Below are positions 53,290-62,327 of a DNA stretch of 64,000 bases, piece by piece. The stretch comes from an uncultured Clostridia bacterium. GTDB taxonomy: Bacteria > Bacillota > Clostridia > TANB77 > CAG-508. The position numbers and the translations under genes were made by a program. The stretch is taken from assembly GCA_948805675.1 (NCBI GenBank), contig CAQIBN010000002.1:124001-188000 (forward strand), in the 5' to 3' direction. Position 1 is the first letter of the stretch, and every line of letters starts with the position of its first letter. The notes under the pieces are model-generated. The model was not told the DNA's origin. It did no database searches and worked only from the letters and a program-made list of their open reading frames with translations.

Positions 53290-53700
53290 AACTTCTTTAT
53301 TTCCTTTATTTTTATTTTACATTTTTTTCTGTTCTACTTTTTCTTGTTTTTAATTCTATTATATTATTCTTAACACCTTTGCATTTATTTTAATATTTAT
53401 TTTGTATTATTATTTTTTTCACTTTTCTATTTATTTTATCATTTATTTTTAATTTTTTCTTTATTATCATCTTTTATTCTTTTTTCTTACATTTCTATAT
53501 TTATTACTTTATTTCTATTATTCTATATCCTTCTTTATTAATCTTAATATTTATTTTCACCTTTTAATTCTTTTTTATTTTTATTATTTTATATACTTCT
53601 CTATCTATTTTAGTACTTACTTTTTATTCTATAATTATTTTATTATCTATTTTTATAGTTCTTTGATATATTTATTTTCTTTTTTATTTCTGTATAATTA
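53290..53700 (-). repeat. Strand-asymmetric tract of decayed tandem units
   Basis: The plus strand is almost purely T/C/A with very little G. Read on the minus strand, short segments translate alike: KIDREVYKIIKIK, KINKEGYRIIEIK, KINRKVKKIIIQNK, KINAKVLRII, spread at about 53350-53690 with stops between them. No open frame remains. It could be a decayed coding repeat or a low-complexity insertion. Confidence 0.45.
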
Positions 53701-54031
53701 GATAATTCATATACTTTAATATTCCTTATAAATTGCTTAATATAAATATAATGAAAAAATTTTACAACAATTAATTAAATTTTATATTATAAACAAAAAA
53801 TATATACTTTTTATACTGAAATAATTAATTAATTATTTCTACATTTAACTATACATTATATTTATTATATATTATTAATATAGTGCCTCGCTTTTATTTA
53901 ATATACTATTTAAATCTAAACATTTTTTATTTTTACAATAATATAAAACTCATTTTTGATTATTAATAATTATGTTATTTACTTATTGATTCTTGTTTTT
54001 TCTAATATTATTATGAATCATACTTACTTCT

Positions 54032-54070
54032 AAAAAATGGAACAATTTATAATAATTGTTCCATTTTTTT
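54032..54070. terminator. Terminator of gyrA
   Basis: Arms AAAAAATGGAACAATT (54032-54047) and 54054-54070, perfect pairing, A/T tails on both sides. gyrA stops at 54072. Confidence 0.9.
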
Positions 54071-54071
54071 A

Positions 54072-56507
54072 TTAATCTTCATTTTCCTGACTAATAATTT
54101 CAATACTAACTACTTTACCACCATCATTAGTTCTCATAAGTGTTACACCTTGTGTAGCTCTTCCTAACACACTAATCTCTTCAACATTCAACCTTATAAT
54201 AGTGCCTTTATCTGTTATTAACATTACATCTTCTTCTTTATTTGCAATTCTTATACCTACTATATTTCCAGTTTTTGGTGTTACTTTATAAGTAATTACA
54301 CCTTTACCACCTCTATTTTGTACTCTATACTCTTCTAACTCTGTTCTTTTCCCAAATCCATTTTCAGTAATTGCTAATAATGTTGCTTTACTACCAGATA
54401 TTATAGACTCCATTCCAATAATTGCATCATCATCATCTAAGCGCATTCCAATAACGCCTTGTGCTGACCTTCCTACAGGTCTTACATCTTTTTCATCAAA
54501 AGTAATACATAATCCCTTTTTAGTAACTAACACAACGTTATCTTCGCCATCTGTAAGTCTTACATCTATAAGTTCATCATCTTCTTTTAATGTTATAGCT
54601 AATAAGCCTGTCTTTTTCGCAGAATTATATTCTGTCAAAGCTGTTTTTTTAATTAGACCTCTTTTAGTTCCCATTAACAGATATTTTCCATCTGCAAAGT
54701 TTGAAATTGGAATAACAGCAGAAATCTTTTCACCATTATCTAATCTCAATAAATTAACAATCGCTGTTCCCTTAGCGGTTCTTCCTCCTTCTGGTATTTC
54801 ATATCCTTTTAATTTATATAATTTACCTTTATTACTAAAGAATAATATTGTATCATGTGTAGATGCAGTAAATATTTGTTTTACAAAGTCTTCTTCTCTA
54901 GTAGAAATTCCTGTTATTCCTTTTCCACCTCTTTTTTGACTTCTATATGTATCTATTGGCATCCTCTTAACATATCCAAAATGTGTTAATGCTACAACAG
55001 TTTGCTCCTCTTTTATTAAATCTTCTATATCTAACTCACCTTCAGCACTAACTATTTTTGTTTTTCTTTCATCTCCATATTTATCTTTTATTGCTGTTAA
55101 TTCTTCTTTTATAATATCAAAAACTAATTTTTCACTTCCTAAAATTGCTCTTAAATGTTCAATTAGTTTCATTAATTCATTATATTCTTCTTCTATTTTC
55201 TCACGTTGCAATCCTGATAAAGTTTTTAATCTCATGTCTAAAATTGCTTGTGCTTGAATATCTGATAACTTAAATCTTTCCATCAATCTTTCTTTAGCAT
55301 CATCATAAGAAGACCTAATGATATTTATAATCTCATCAATATTGTCTAAGGCAATTTTTAATCCCTCTAATATATGAGCTCTTGCAAGTGCTTTATCTAG
55401 TTCAAATTGAGTTCTACGTAATATTACAGTCTTTCTATGATCAATATAATATTCTAAGCATTGTCTTAAAGTTAACACTTTAGGTTCACCATTAACTAAT
55501 GCTAGCATAATAACTCCAAAAGTATCTTGCATCTGAGTAAATTTATATAACTGATTTAAAACAACTTGTGCATTTGCATCTCTTTTCAATTCTATTACAA
55601 CTCTAACTTTTTCTTGTCTATCTGATTCATCACGTAAGTCAGATATACCCTCTATTCTTTTATCTCTTGCAAGTGCTGCTATATTTTCTATAAGCTTTGC
55701 TTTGTTAACTTGGTATGGTAAAGATGTAACAACTATTCTCTGCTTATTTCCACTCATCTCTTCAATTTCAGCCTCTGCTCTAACTGTAATCTTTCCTCTA
55801 CCAGTGGTATATGCCTGTTTTATTCCTTCTCTACCTAATATTATACCTTCTGTTGGAAAATCTGGTCCCTTAATTATTGACATTAATTCTTCATCAGTTA
55901 TATTATCTTCCTCAATCATTTTTATAATTCCATCAATAACTTCTGTCAAGTTGTGTGGTGGTATATTTGTAGCCATTCCTACAGCAATTCCTGAAGAACC
56001 ATTTATTAATAATGTAGGTATTTTTGAAGGTAATACCCTTGGCTCTTGTAGTCTATCATCATAATTAGGCATAAAATCAACTGTATTCTTTTCTATATCA
56101 GCTAACATAGTTTCTGCTATTTTGGCCATTCTAGCTTCTGTATACCTCATAGCAGCAGCTCCATCTCCATCAATTGAACCAAAGTTACCATGTCCATCTA
56201 TTAAAGGATATCTCATAGAAAAGTCTTGTGCCATTCTTACCATTGCATCATATACTGATGAATCGCCATGAGGATGATATCTTCCTAAAACAGATCCAAC
56301 TGTATTTGCACACTTTCTATATGGTTTATCTGAAGTTATGCCATCTTCATACATTGCATATAGAATTCTTCTATGAACTGGCTTTAATCCATCTCTAACA
56401 TCTGGTAATGCACGAGATACAATTACACTCATTGCATAATCTATATATGAATTTTTCATCTCGTTTTCGATGTCTCTTTCAATTATTTTTCCATCTTGTA
56501 TAGCCAT
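54072..56507 (-). CDS. gyrA: DNA gyrase subunit A
   Basis: 811 residues. N-terminal domain with the catalytic Tyr in AAAMRYTEARM (about residue 122), quinolone-region GRYHPHGDSSVYDAMVRM, QRGGKGI-type GyrA box (about 535) and C-terminal beta-pinwheel repeats. The Ser83-type position reads GDSSVYD (Ser retained). Gyrase introduces negative supercoils. Unusually, it is separated from gyrB by about 5.8 kb holding type IV secretion-like genes on the same strand. Confidence 0.98.
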   Translation of the reverse strand: MAIQDGKIIERDIENEMKNSYIDYAMSVIVSRALPDVRDGLKPVHRRILYAMYEDGITSDKPYRKCANTVGSVLGRYHPHGDSSVYDAMVRMAQDFSMRYPLIDGHGNFGSIDGDGAAAMRYTEARMAKIAETMLADIEKNTVDFMPNYDDRLQEPRVLPSKIPTLLINGSSGIAVGMATNIPPHNLTEVIDGIIKMIEEDNITDEELMSIIKGPDFPTEGIILGREGIKQAYTTGRGKITVRAEAEIEEMSGNKQRIVVTSLPYQVNKAKLIENIAALARDKRIEGISDLRDESDRQEKVRVVIELKRDANAQVVLNQLYKFTQMQDTFGVIMLALVNGEPKVLTLRQCLEYYIDHRKTVILRRTQFELDKALARAHILEGLKIALDNIDEIINIIRSSYDDAKERLMERFKLSDIQAQAILDMRLKTLSGLQREKIEEEYNELMKLIEHLRAILGSEKLVFDIIKEELTAIKDKYGDERKTKIVSAEGELDIEDLIKEEQTVVALTHFGYVKRMPIDTYRSQKRGGKGITGISTREEDFVKQIFTASTHDTILFFSNKGKLYKLKGYEIPEGGRTAKGTAIVNLLRLDNGEKISAVIPISNFADGKYLLMGTKRGLIKKTALTEYNSAKKTGLLAITLKEDDELIDVRLTDGEDNVVLVTKKGLCITFDEKDVRPVGRSAQGVIGMRLDDDDAIIGMESIISGSKATLLAITENGFGKRTELEEYRVQNRGGKGVITYKVTPKTGNIVGIRIANKEEDVMLITDKGTIIRLNVEEISVLGRATQGVTLMRTNDGGKVVSIEIISQENED

Positions 56508-56590
56508 ATTATTTTCCCTCTCTTCTATATATTGTCCTTAGTTATTATACTAGAACCATTTTAATTATGCAAGAAAAAACTCAATTTTTT

Positions 56591-56624
56591 AAAATAAATA
56601 GTTCCCTAGGGAACTATTTATTTT
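56591..56624. terminator. Perfect 34-bp palindrome between gyrA and the coiled-coil gene
   Basis: Built on AAAATAAATAGTTCCCT and its complement. It may terminate the 56744-57394 gene or be a protein-binding site in the gyrA leader. No T tract immediately follows on the minus strand. Confidence 0.55.
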
Positions 56625-56743
56625 GCGAATAAAATATTTTTTGATTTAAACTTTAAATTTGAATAAAATATTTTTTGAAATTAAAATAATATAAGAAAAA
56701 ATTCTTTGATAATCATCTGAAAATTAATAAAACATTGAACTAA

Positions 56744-57394
56744 TTATACTAACTTTTTTGCAAGTTCGATTTCTTCATTAGTGAGATTAAAATCACCTCC
56801 TTTCATTTTTATACGTAAATGTAAATTTTCTAATTCCCTAACTTCTTTTATTTTTTCCTCAATTGGTATAATATTTTTTACATTTTTCTCTATTTTTTTA
56901 TATACTTTATCCATATTTTTAAAATCTTTAGATTTATAAAATTTTTCCCACTCACTAATATATTGGTCATTTTTCTCAAAAGTACTTATATAACTCTTTA
57001 TTTCTTTATTTAACTGTTCTTCTACTTTTTTAGAAATAGTCTTTTTATTATTTTCTAGTTTATTTATTTCATTTATACTTAAATTAAATGCATCTTCTAT
57101 ATTGGATATTAATGTATTTGTTTGCTTTTCTATATCTAAGGCCTTTATTCTTTTAGTTAAATCTTTTTCTCCTTTATTATTAATAAATCCTCTAAGTAAA
57201 TTTTCTACATTTTTTGATAATTTACTTAAACCTACTTGATCTTTTATTTTTATAACTTTATCTTCAATTGAATCTGGTAAAAATGCCTTTAATATTTCAT
57301 TATATATAGAATCAATAGTATTTGTTATTGCTTCACAAAATCTCTCATCTATTTGATTTAAATTTTCTTTAATGTCTTTAGTTGTTATCTCCAT
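56744..57394 (-). CDS. Coiled-coil protein of unknown function
   Basis: 216 residues, almost all charged helix: ITTKDIKENLNQIDERFCEAITNTIDSIYNEI, later LEELRE-like heptads (KIEKNVKNIIPIEEKIKEVRELENLHLRIKMKGGDFNLTNEEIELAKKL). No membrane segment or catalytic motif. It lies after the CpaE-like gene on the same strand with a 230-base gap and could be a distal member of that operon. I do not recognise the family. Confidence 0.65.
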   Translation of the reverse strand: MEITTKDIKENLNQIDERFCEAITNTIDSIYNEILKAFLPDSIEDKVIKIKDQVGLSKLSKNVENLLRGFINNKGEKDLTKRIKALDIEKQTNTLISNIEDAFNLSINEINKLENNKKTISKKVEEQLNKEIKSYISTFEKNDQYISEWEKFYKSKDFKNMDKVYKKIEKNVKNIIPIEEKIKEVRELENLHLRIKMKGGDFNLTNEEIELAKKLV

Positions 57395-57627
57395 ATTGCT
57401 CCCTTCAATAAATAAATTACTTAATATTTATAATATACATTTTTTATATCAACATATATCAGTCTATTTATTAATAATTTAATATCAAACTATTAGTATT
57501 AGAAATTAAATATTAACTGTCACACATAAAATATATTTTATATCTAGCTAAAATTAAATACATAATTTAATTTTAATAATTATTATTTATCATTAAATTC
57601 TTTACAATTTATTTTTCTTTCAATTAC

Positions 57628-58914
57628 CTAATATCTAATCTTAAATTTTCCTAACATTAAATTAAAAATATTTTTTAATATATAATCTTTTTTTCTAAAA
57701 TTAACCTGTAATATATTTTCTCCTATTTTTTTATACTCTTTTATATTTTCTCTACTTTTATATAAATTTGCATTATTTTTATTTATTACTAAATTATATA
57801 AATTACTCATTCTTATTTTACCTATTATTTTATATTTAGAAAATATATTTTTAATTACTTTTTCATCTATAGAATTTTTATTATATTTATTTATAATAAT
57901 ACTTATTTTTTTAGTATTTATTTTCCAATTTTTTTCATACATTTCTAATAATCTCTTTGCCTTTGTAATTTCTAATAAATTCGCTTCAAGTAAAAAAATA
58001 TTTTTATCTGAATTGTCTATAAATATTTTATTATATTTAAAAAAGCACTCTGAAGATGTATCTACTATTATATAATCATATTTATTTTTCAGCTGTTTTA
58101 TTATTTCTAACAATTTAATCTCATTTAAACTCTCTTCTGAATTAAATAAAATATCTATTCCTGTCAATAAATCTACATTCCTATTAGCTTTTATTATTAA
58201 ATCTCCAAAGTTAAAATCATTAATATTATAAACATTATTATCAACTAATTTTTTTCTTATTTTTTTTGAGTATTTTTTTGTTCCTAATATAGTATGTATA
58301 CTATTATTTAATATATCAAAATCTATAATTAATATTTTATTTTTATTATTTTTTAAATAATTAGAAAAACATATTGAAAAAACACTTTTTCCTACTCCAC
58401 TATTACCAAGTATACAATACATTTTATTTTTACATTTTAGTTCGTCTTTTATTTCTTGTTTAAATTTTATTTTATTTAATTTTTTATTTATTGTATTATC
58501 ATTTGAAATAATATCTTTTAATATTCCTATATCTTGTTCTACTTTTTTATTATTTTGTTTTTTATTTTTTAATATTTTTATAATATCATTTATTTCTACC
58601 ATATTATTATAAAAAATATAAAAAATTTTTTTACTAAATAGAAATTCCTCCAATTCCTTATTCTCTTTTTCTAATATTATAATTATCTGAATATCTTTAT
58701 TTATTATTCTTATTTTATTAATTAGTTCTTCAATACTAATAGTACCTGGTAATATTTCATTTAAAATTATATAATCTATATTTTTCTCTATTTCCAAAAA
58801 CTCTATAATTGCTTCTTGATATTGTATATCATTAATCATAATTTCGAAATCTTTATACTTCTTTAATTCATCATTCAAAATTGGATTTCCTAATGCTGTT
58901 ACAATTCTCTTCAT
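57628..58914 (-). CDS. CpaE/MinD-like ATPase with receiver-like N-terminus
   Basis: 428 residues from ATG 58912-58914 (AGGAGGTGAAC upstream). Residues 1-115 resemble an atypical receiver fold (DYIILNEILPGTISIEELINKIRIINKDIQIIIILE), and about 150-420 form a ParA/MinD ATPase: deviant Walker A ILGNSGVGKSVFSICFSNYL, ILIIDFDIL, and YDYIIVDTSSE. CpaE-like proteins localise secretion or pilus machines. It overlaps the VirB4-like gene by 44 bases. Lys-Asn rich, more A+T-rich than the neighbouring gyr genes. Confidence 0.75.
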   Translation of the reverse strand: MKRIVTALGNPILNDELKKYKDFEIMINDIQYQEAIIEFLEIEKNIDYIILNEILPGTISIEELINKIRIINKDIQIIIILEKENKELEEFLFSKKIFYIFYNNMVEINDIIKILKNKKQNNKKVEQDIGILKDIISNDNTINKKLNKIKFKQEIKDELKCKNKMYCILGNSGVGKSVFSICFSNYLKNNKNKILIIDFDILNNSIHTILGTKKYSKKIRKKLVDNNVYNINDFNFGDLIIKANRNVDLLTGIDILFNSEESLNEIKLLEIIKQLKNKYDYIIVDTSSECFFKYNKIFIDNSDKNIFLLEANLLEITKAKRLLEMYEKNWKINTKKISIIINKYNKNSIDEKVIKNIFSKYKIIGKIRMSNLYNLVINKNNANLYKSRENIKEYKKIGENILQVNFRKKDYILKNIFNLMLGKFKIRY

Positions 58915-60745
58915 ATTGTTCACCTCCTACTAACCTTTGTTCCTCATCAGATGATTCAATTTTAGTTAATATATGATCTTCACCTGCAAAAATCAAACAT
59001 TCTCCTCTTTTTAGTGATTTTATTTCTATTTTTTCTTTATTAGCTAAATTACTATATAACTCTAATGTTTTAATATTTTCTTCTTCTAGAGAAAAAAACA
59101 CTTTATTACTAGAATTATTCAAAATACTTTTTCCATATGAGCCATTATCTAAACTAAATAAATCTCCTACATCTTGTGTAATTGCTACTGCACTCCCTCC
59201 ATATTTCCTAATTGTCTTAAATATTTTGTATACAAAACTTGCAACATTTTTATTTGATGTTACTCCTATAAGTCTCCATATTTCATCTAAATACACTGCC
59301 TTTTTTATTCTTCTATCTTTTTTTACTTTATCCCAGAATAATTCTGTGAAAAGAAACATTCCATATTGCAAGTTTTCTTCACCTAACTCATATACATCTG
59401 CAACAATAAGTTTATTCTCTAATTGAATATTAGTATGATTATTAAAAAAATTTAAAGAACCTTTTACAAATGGTATCAATTTTATTTTAAATCTTTTTGT
59501 AGATGGGCTTTTATCTAAAATATTATAAAAATCTTCTAAAATTGGCATATCTTTACTTTCTTTAAAAATCGGTTTTACATTTATTTTATTTTCATCATTT
59601 TTATATAAAGTTTCATCATCAAATGTTATTCTCTTCTGTTTATATACTTCTATAATTTTTTCTTCAATTAATCCTTTTTCTTCCTCATTCATTTCTCCAA
59701 AAATTAAATTGAAAAATGCAATTAATTTGCTTATTTTAGTGGCTAAAAAACCCATATTATTTTCTTCTATACTATCTTCTCTTATATCAAATATATTAAT
59801 ATATGTTTTTGAAGATGGACCAATTTTTACAATAGTACCATTTAAGGAATTACATAATTTCTCATATTCCCTATCTGGATCTATAATATATTGATATATT
59901 CCAAATAATCTATATCTTAATATCATTAACTTAGTATAATATGACTTTCCTGCACCGCTTGTCCCAAATATACACATATTTGCATTTTTATATTTATTAG
60001 TATTGTATCTATCTATAAAAATTAAAGAGTTATTATAAATACTAGTTCCTATAAAAATTCCTTCATCATCAAATATCGATGATGATATAAATGGATATGT
60101 ACAAACTAATCCACTTGTTAATATATTTCTTCTTGAAACTTCTTTTAAGATATTACTATTTTCCATACATGGTGTACATGCTATAAAAGCTGGTTCTTGT
60201 CTGAAGTATGCCCTTTTTGTTATTATTCCTTTTGCTTGACATAACCCTTCAATTTGGTTTATTGAATACTCAAGTTCCTTTTTATTATCTGAGTAAAGAT
60301 TCATATAAATATATAAATAAAATAAATCTTCATTATTAACTTGTATTTCTTTTCTTATATACCTTGCATCATTATATGTATATGCTGCTATATCTGCATC
60401 CTGTCTATCCTCTCCCATAGTTTTTACTTCTAAACCAACATTTCCAATATGATATGTTAATTCTCTTATTACTTTATATACATCTTCTTTTTCATAAAAT
60501 AAAGATATGTTTATGTTTATATTTGTATTTATTAAATCTTTTAATAATAAATCATTATGTTCCCTATTATAATTTACAACTAATAAACTAGAATAATATA
60601 TATTATTTATTTCAATATATTTTGGATTTGAAATATTTATGTAACTAGCACTTATTATATCTTTATCTGTTATCATACCTTTATATAGTTGTGTACCAAA
60701 ATTGATTTTATTTTCACTTTTAATAAATTTCTCTAAAATATACAT
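58871..60745 (-). CDS. VirB4-family ATPase of the T4SS-like system
   Basis: 624 residues. The N-terminal half (about 1-230) matches the VirB4/TraE pre-domain (QLYKGMITDKDIISASYINISNPKYIEINNIYYSSLLVVNY). Walker A GTSGAGKSYYTKLM lies at about residue 268, Walker B KKAVYLDEIWRLIG at about 490, and AITQDVGDLFS follows. VirB4 energises pilus and channel assembly. The first partner (NWLP-type protein) precedes it nine bases upstream. No PrgI gene precedes in this operon. That gene is at 50591 on the other strand. Confidence 0.86.
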   Translation of the reverse strand: MYILEKFIKSENKINFGTQLYKGMITDKDIISASYINISNPKYIEINNIYYSSLLVVNYNREHNDLLLKDLINTNININISLFYEKEDVYKVIRELTYHIGNVGLEVKTMGEDRQDADIAAYTYNDARYIRKEIQVNNEDLFYLYIYMNLYSDNKKELEYSINQIEGLCQAKGIITKRAYFRQEPAFIACTPCMENSNILKEVSRRNILTSGLVCTYPFISSSIFDDEGIFIGTSIYNNSLIFIDRYNTNKYKNANMCIFGTSGAGKSYYTKLMILRYRLFGIYQYIIDPDREYEKLCNSLNGTIVKIGPSSKTYINIFDIREDSIEENNMGFLATKISKLIAFFNLIFGEMNEEEKGLIEEKIIEVYKQKRITFDDETLYKNDENKINVKPIFKESKDMPILEDFYNILDKSPSTKRFKIKLIPFVKGSLNFFNNHTNIQLENKLIVADVYELGEENLQYGMFLFTELFWDKVKKDRRIKKAVYLDEIWRLIGVTSNKNVASFVYKIFKTIRKYGGSAVAITQDVGDLFSLDNGSYGKSILNNSSNKVFFSLEEENIKTLELYSNLANKEKIEIKSLKRGECLIFAGEDHILTKIESSDEEQRLVGGEQYEENCNSIRKSNFE

Positions 60746-60754
60746 CCCTTCTTC

Positions 60755-61393
60755 CTATATTTTATTAAAAAAAGAATTTAATATATTTATAATAATTTCT
60801 TTTTCTTTTATCTCAAACACACTATTACCACATCTTGCTAAGCATTCTTTTATTTTGTAGAACTGGTCTCTTAATTCACTTATTATAATATTTTCATTAT
60901 CATTTTCTTTAACTATTGGGGATTTTTTTATTAGAATAAAATAATTTTTACTTGAAGAACTTTTCTTGGAATTTAAACTTTCTATATATTTTACATAAAT
61001 TTCTGAAATATTAATTATTTCGTCTGGCTCTAATCTACACTTTTTTCTTATTTTGGAAATATGTTTAGATAAATCTTCTTTGTTACTTTGAATAATAATT
61101 TGTATATCAAAATTACATGTTTTTAAAAAAATTTTATATGAATTTAATATTGATTCTTTTTCTAGATTTGATTTTAGATTAAAATTTATAGGAATTACTT
61201 TAATTATTTTTACATAATTGCCATTTTTCATTTTTATAATTCCTTCTTCTAATATTTTCTCAAATGGTAGCCAATTTTGTACTGATTCGATATTTTTATT
61301 TATTTTTCTCTTCCTTTCTTTTTTATTTTCTAATTTCATTATTGCATATGCATAACTTGTTGTCAATATCTTTCGTATTTCATTTTTCGACAT
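60755..61393 (-). CDS. TraC/VirB4 N-terminal-like companion protein
   Basis: 212 residues. SVQNWLPFEKILEEGIIKMKNGNYVKIIKVIPINFNLKS fits the TraC/VirB4 N-terminal segment that in Firmicute T4SS is often a separate polypeptide (QDWLPF, then a DGxYIKILEV-like strand). The rest is helical with Ser/Lys stretches. No membrane helix. It heads a minus-strand run with VirB4 and CpaE-like genes. The assignment rests on this one segment and the context. Confidence 0.65.
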   Translation of the reverse strand: MSKNEIRKILTTSYAYAIMKLENKKERKRKINKNIESVQNWLPFEKILEEGIIKMKNGNYVKIIKVIPINFNLKSNLEKESILNSYKIFLKTCNFDIQIIIQSNKEDLSKHISKIRKKCRLEPDEIINISEIYVKYIESLNSKKSSSSKNYFILIKKSPIVKENDNENIIISELRDQFYKIKECLARCGNSVFEIKEKEIIINILNSFFNKI

Positions 61394-61919
61394 CTAATAC
61401 TCATTTTATGATTTAATTAATAAAAATAGACTTTTATATATTCAAAACTACATTATTTTATTTTTTATTTAATTAAATTAATTATATAATTATTAATAAA
61501 AATTGCAATTATCTTAATTTATTATATAATAATTACTTTAATTATAATTATTTTGTTGTATTTTATAAATAACTTATATTAAAATAAATAATTACTAATA
61601 AAAATTCACATTTATTTCTACTAATTATTATCTGTTTTATTATATATTTATCTTTTCGATACAATTATAATTATTAATTGGTCTATTTCTTATTTTTATT
61701 TTTTCAACTAACTTAATTAATTATATAACTTTTTTATTTTAATATTAACTCTTTTATTTATATTTTCTTTTATATTTATTTTTTACAAAGCTTTTTAATT
61801 TATTGTTTCATATTTATTTTTTTTATTTATCAATTTAATATTCATAGTTTTTAATAAATATTTATCTTTTTAATTTATTTTTTGAATATTTTTTATAATT
61901 TTGATAATACTATTTTTAT

Positions 61920-62280
61920 AAGGTTAATATTAGTTGAACTAAGAATAATATTAGGTCTTAATATAGGTTTATTATCATTCGAGCAAAGATAAATATTGGC
62001 TATTATATGGTTAATATTTGTCGGCGATGAGAGTATATTATTTGTATGTAAGCTATGTTTTTCATGGTTAAATTATAGGTAATATATTCGAAGTTAAGAT
62101 TATTCTTGTATATTTTTAGTGGTTTTTATTAGTCCTATATGGATGAATTTAGCTATTATGTATGCATTAATAGTCGAGCGACTAATTAATATATGTGGTG
62201 CATAGCTTATTTATATAGTAATATATATTAGGTTAGAAATTATGTATATTAGTTTTAGCTGAAGATTAATATTAGCTTTA
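61920..62280. repeat. Degenerate ~30-bp dyad units between T4SS genes and gyrB
   Basis: Units starting near GGTTAATATTAGTTGAACTA (61921), GGTTTATTATCATTCGAGCA (61963), GGTTAATATTTGTCGGCGAT (62009) and GGTAATATATTCGAAGTTAA (62090) align to one another, and several contain an internal dyad such as TTAGTTGAACTAA or AGTCGAGCGACT. The tract is richer in G than the low-complexity 61394-61919 stretch before it. No open frame or T-box, riboswitch or tRNA pattern is seen. Confidence 0.45.
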
Positions 62281-62283
62281 TGG

Positions 62284-62321
62284 ATAATAGCAGGTAATAA
62301 TTAATTATTACCTGCTATTAT
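62284..62321. terminator. Perfect 38-bp palindrome after gyrB
   Basis: Centred at 62302/62303, built on AGCAGGTAATAATT and its complement. It lies six bases past the gyrB stop. The expected T tract is weak on the minus strand, so a protein-binding role is also possible. Confidence 0.6.
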
Positions 62322-62327
62322 TAATCT

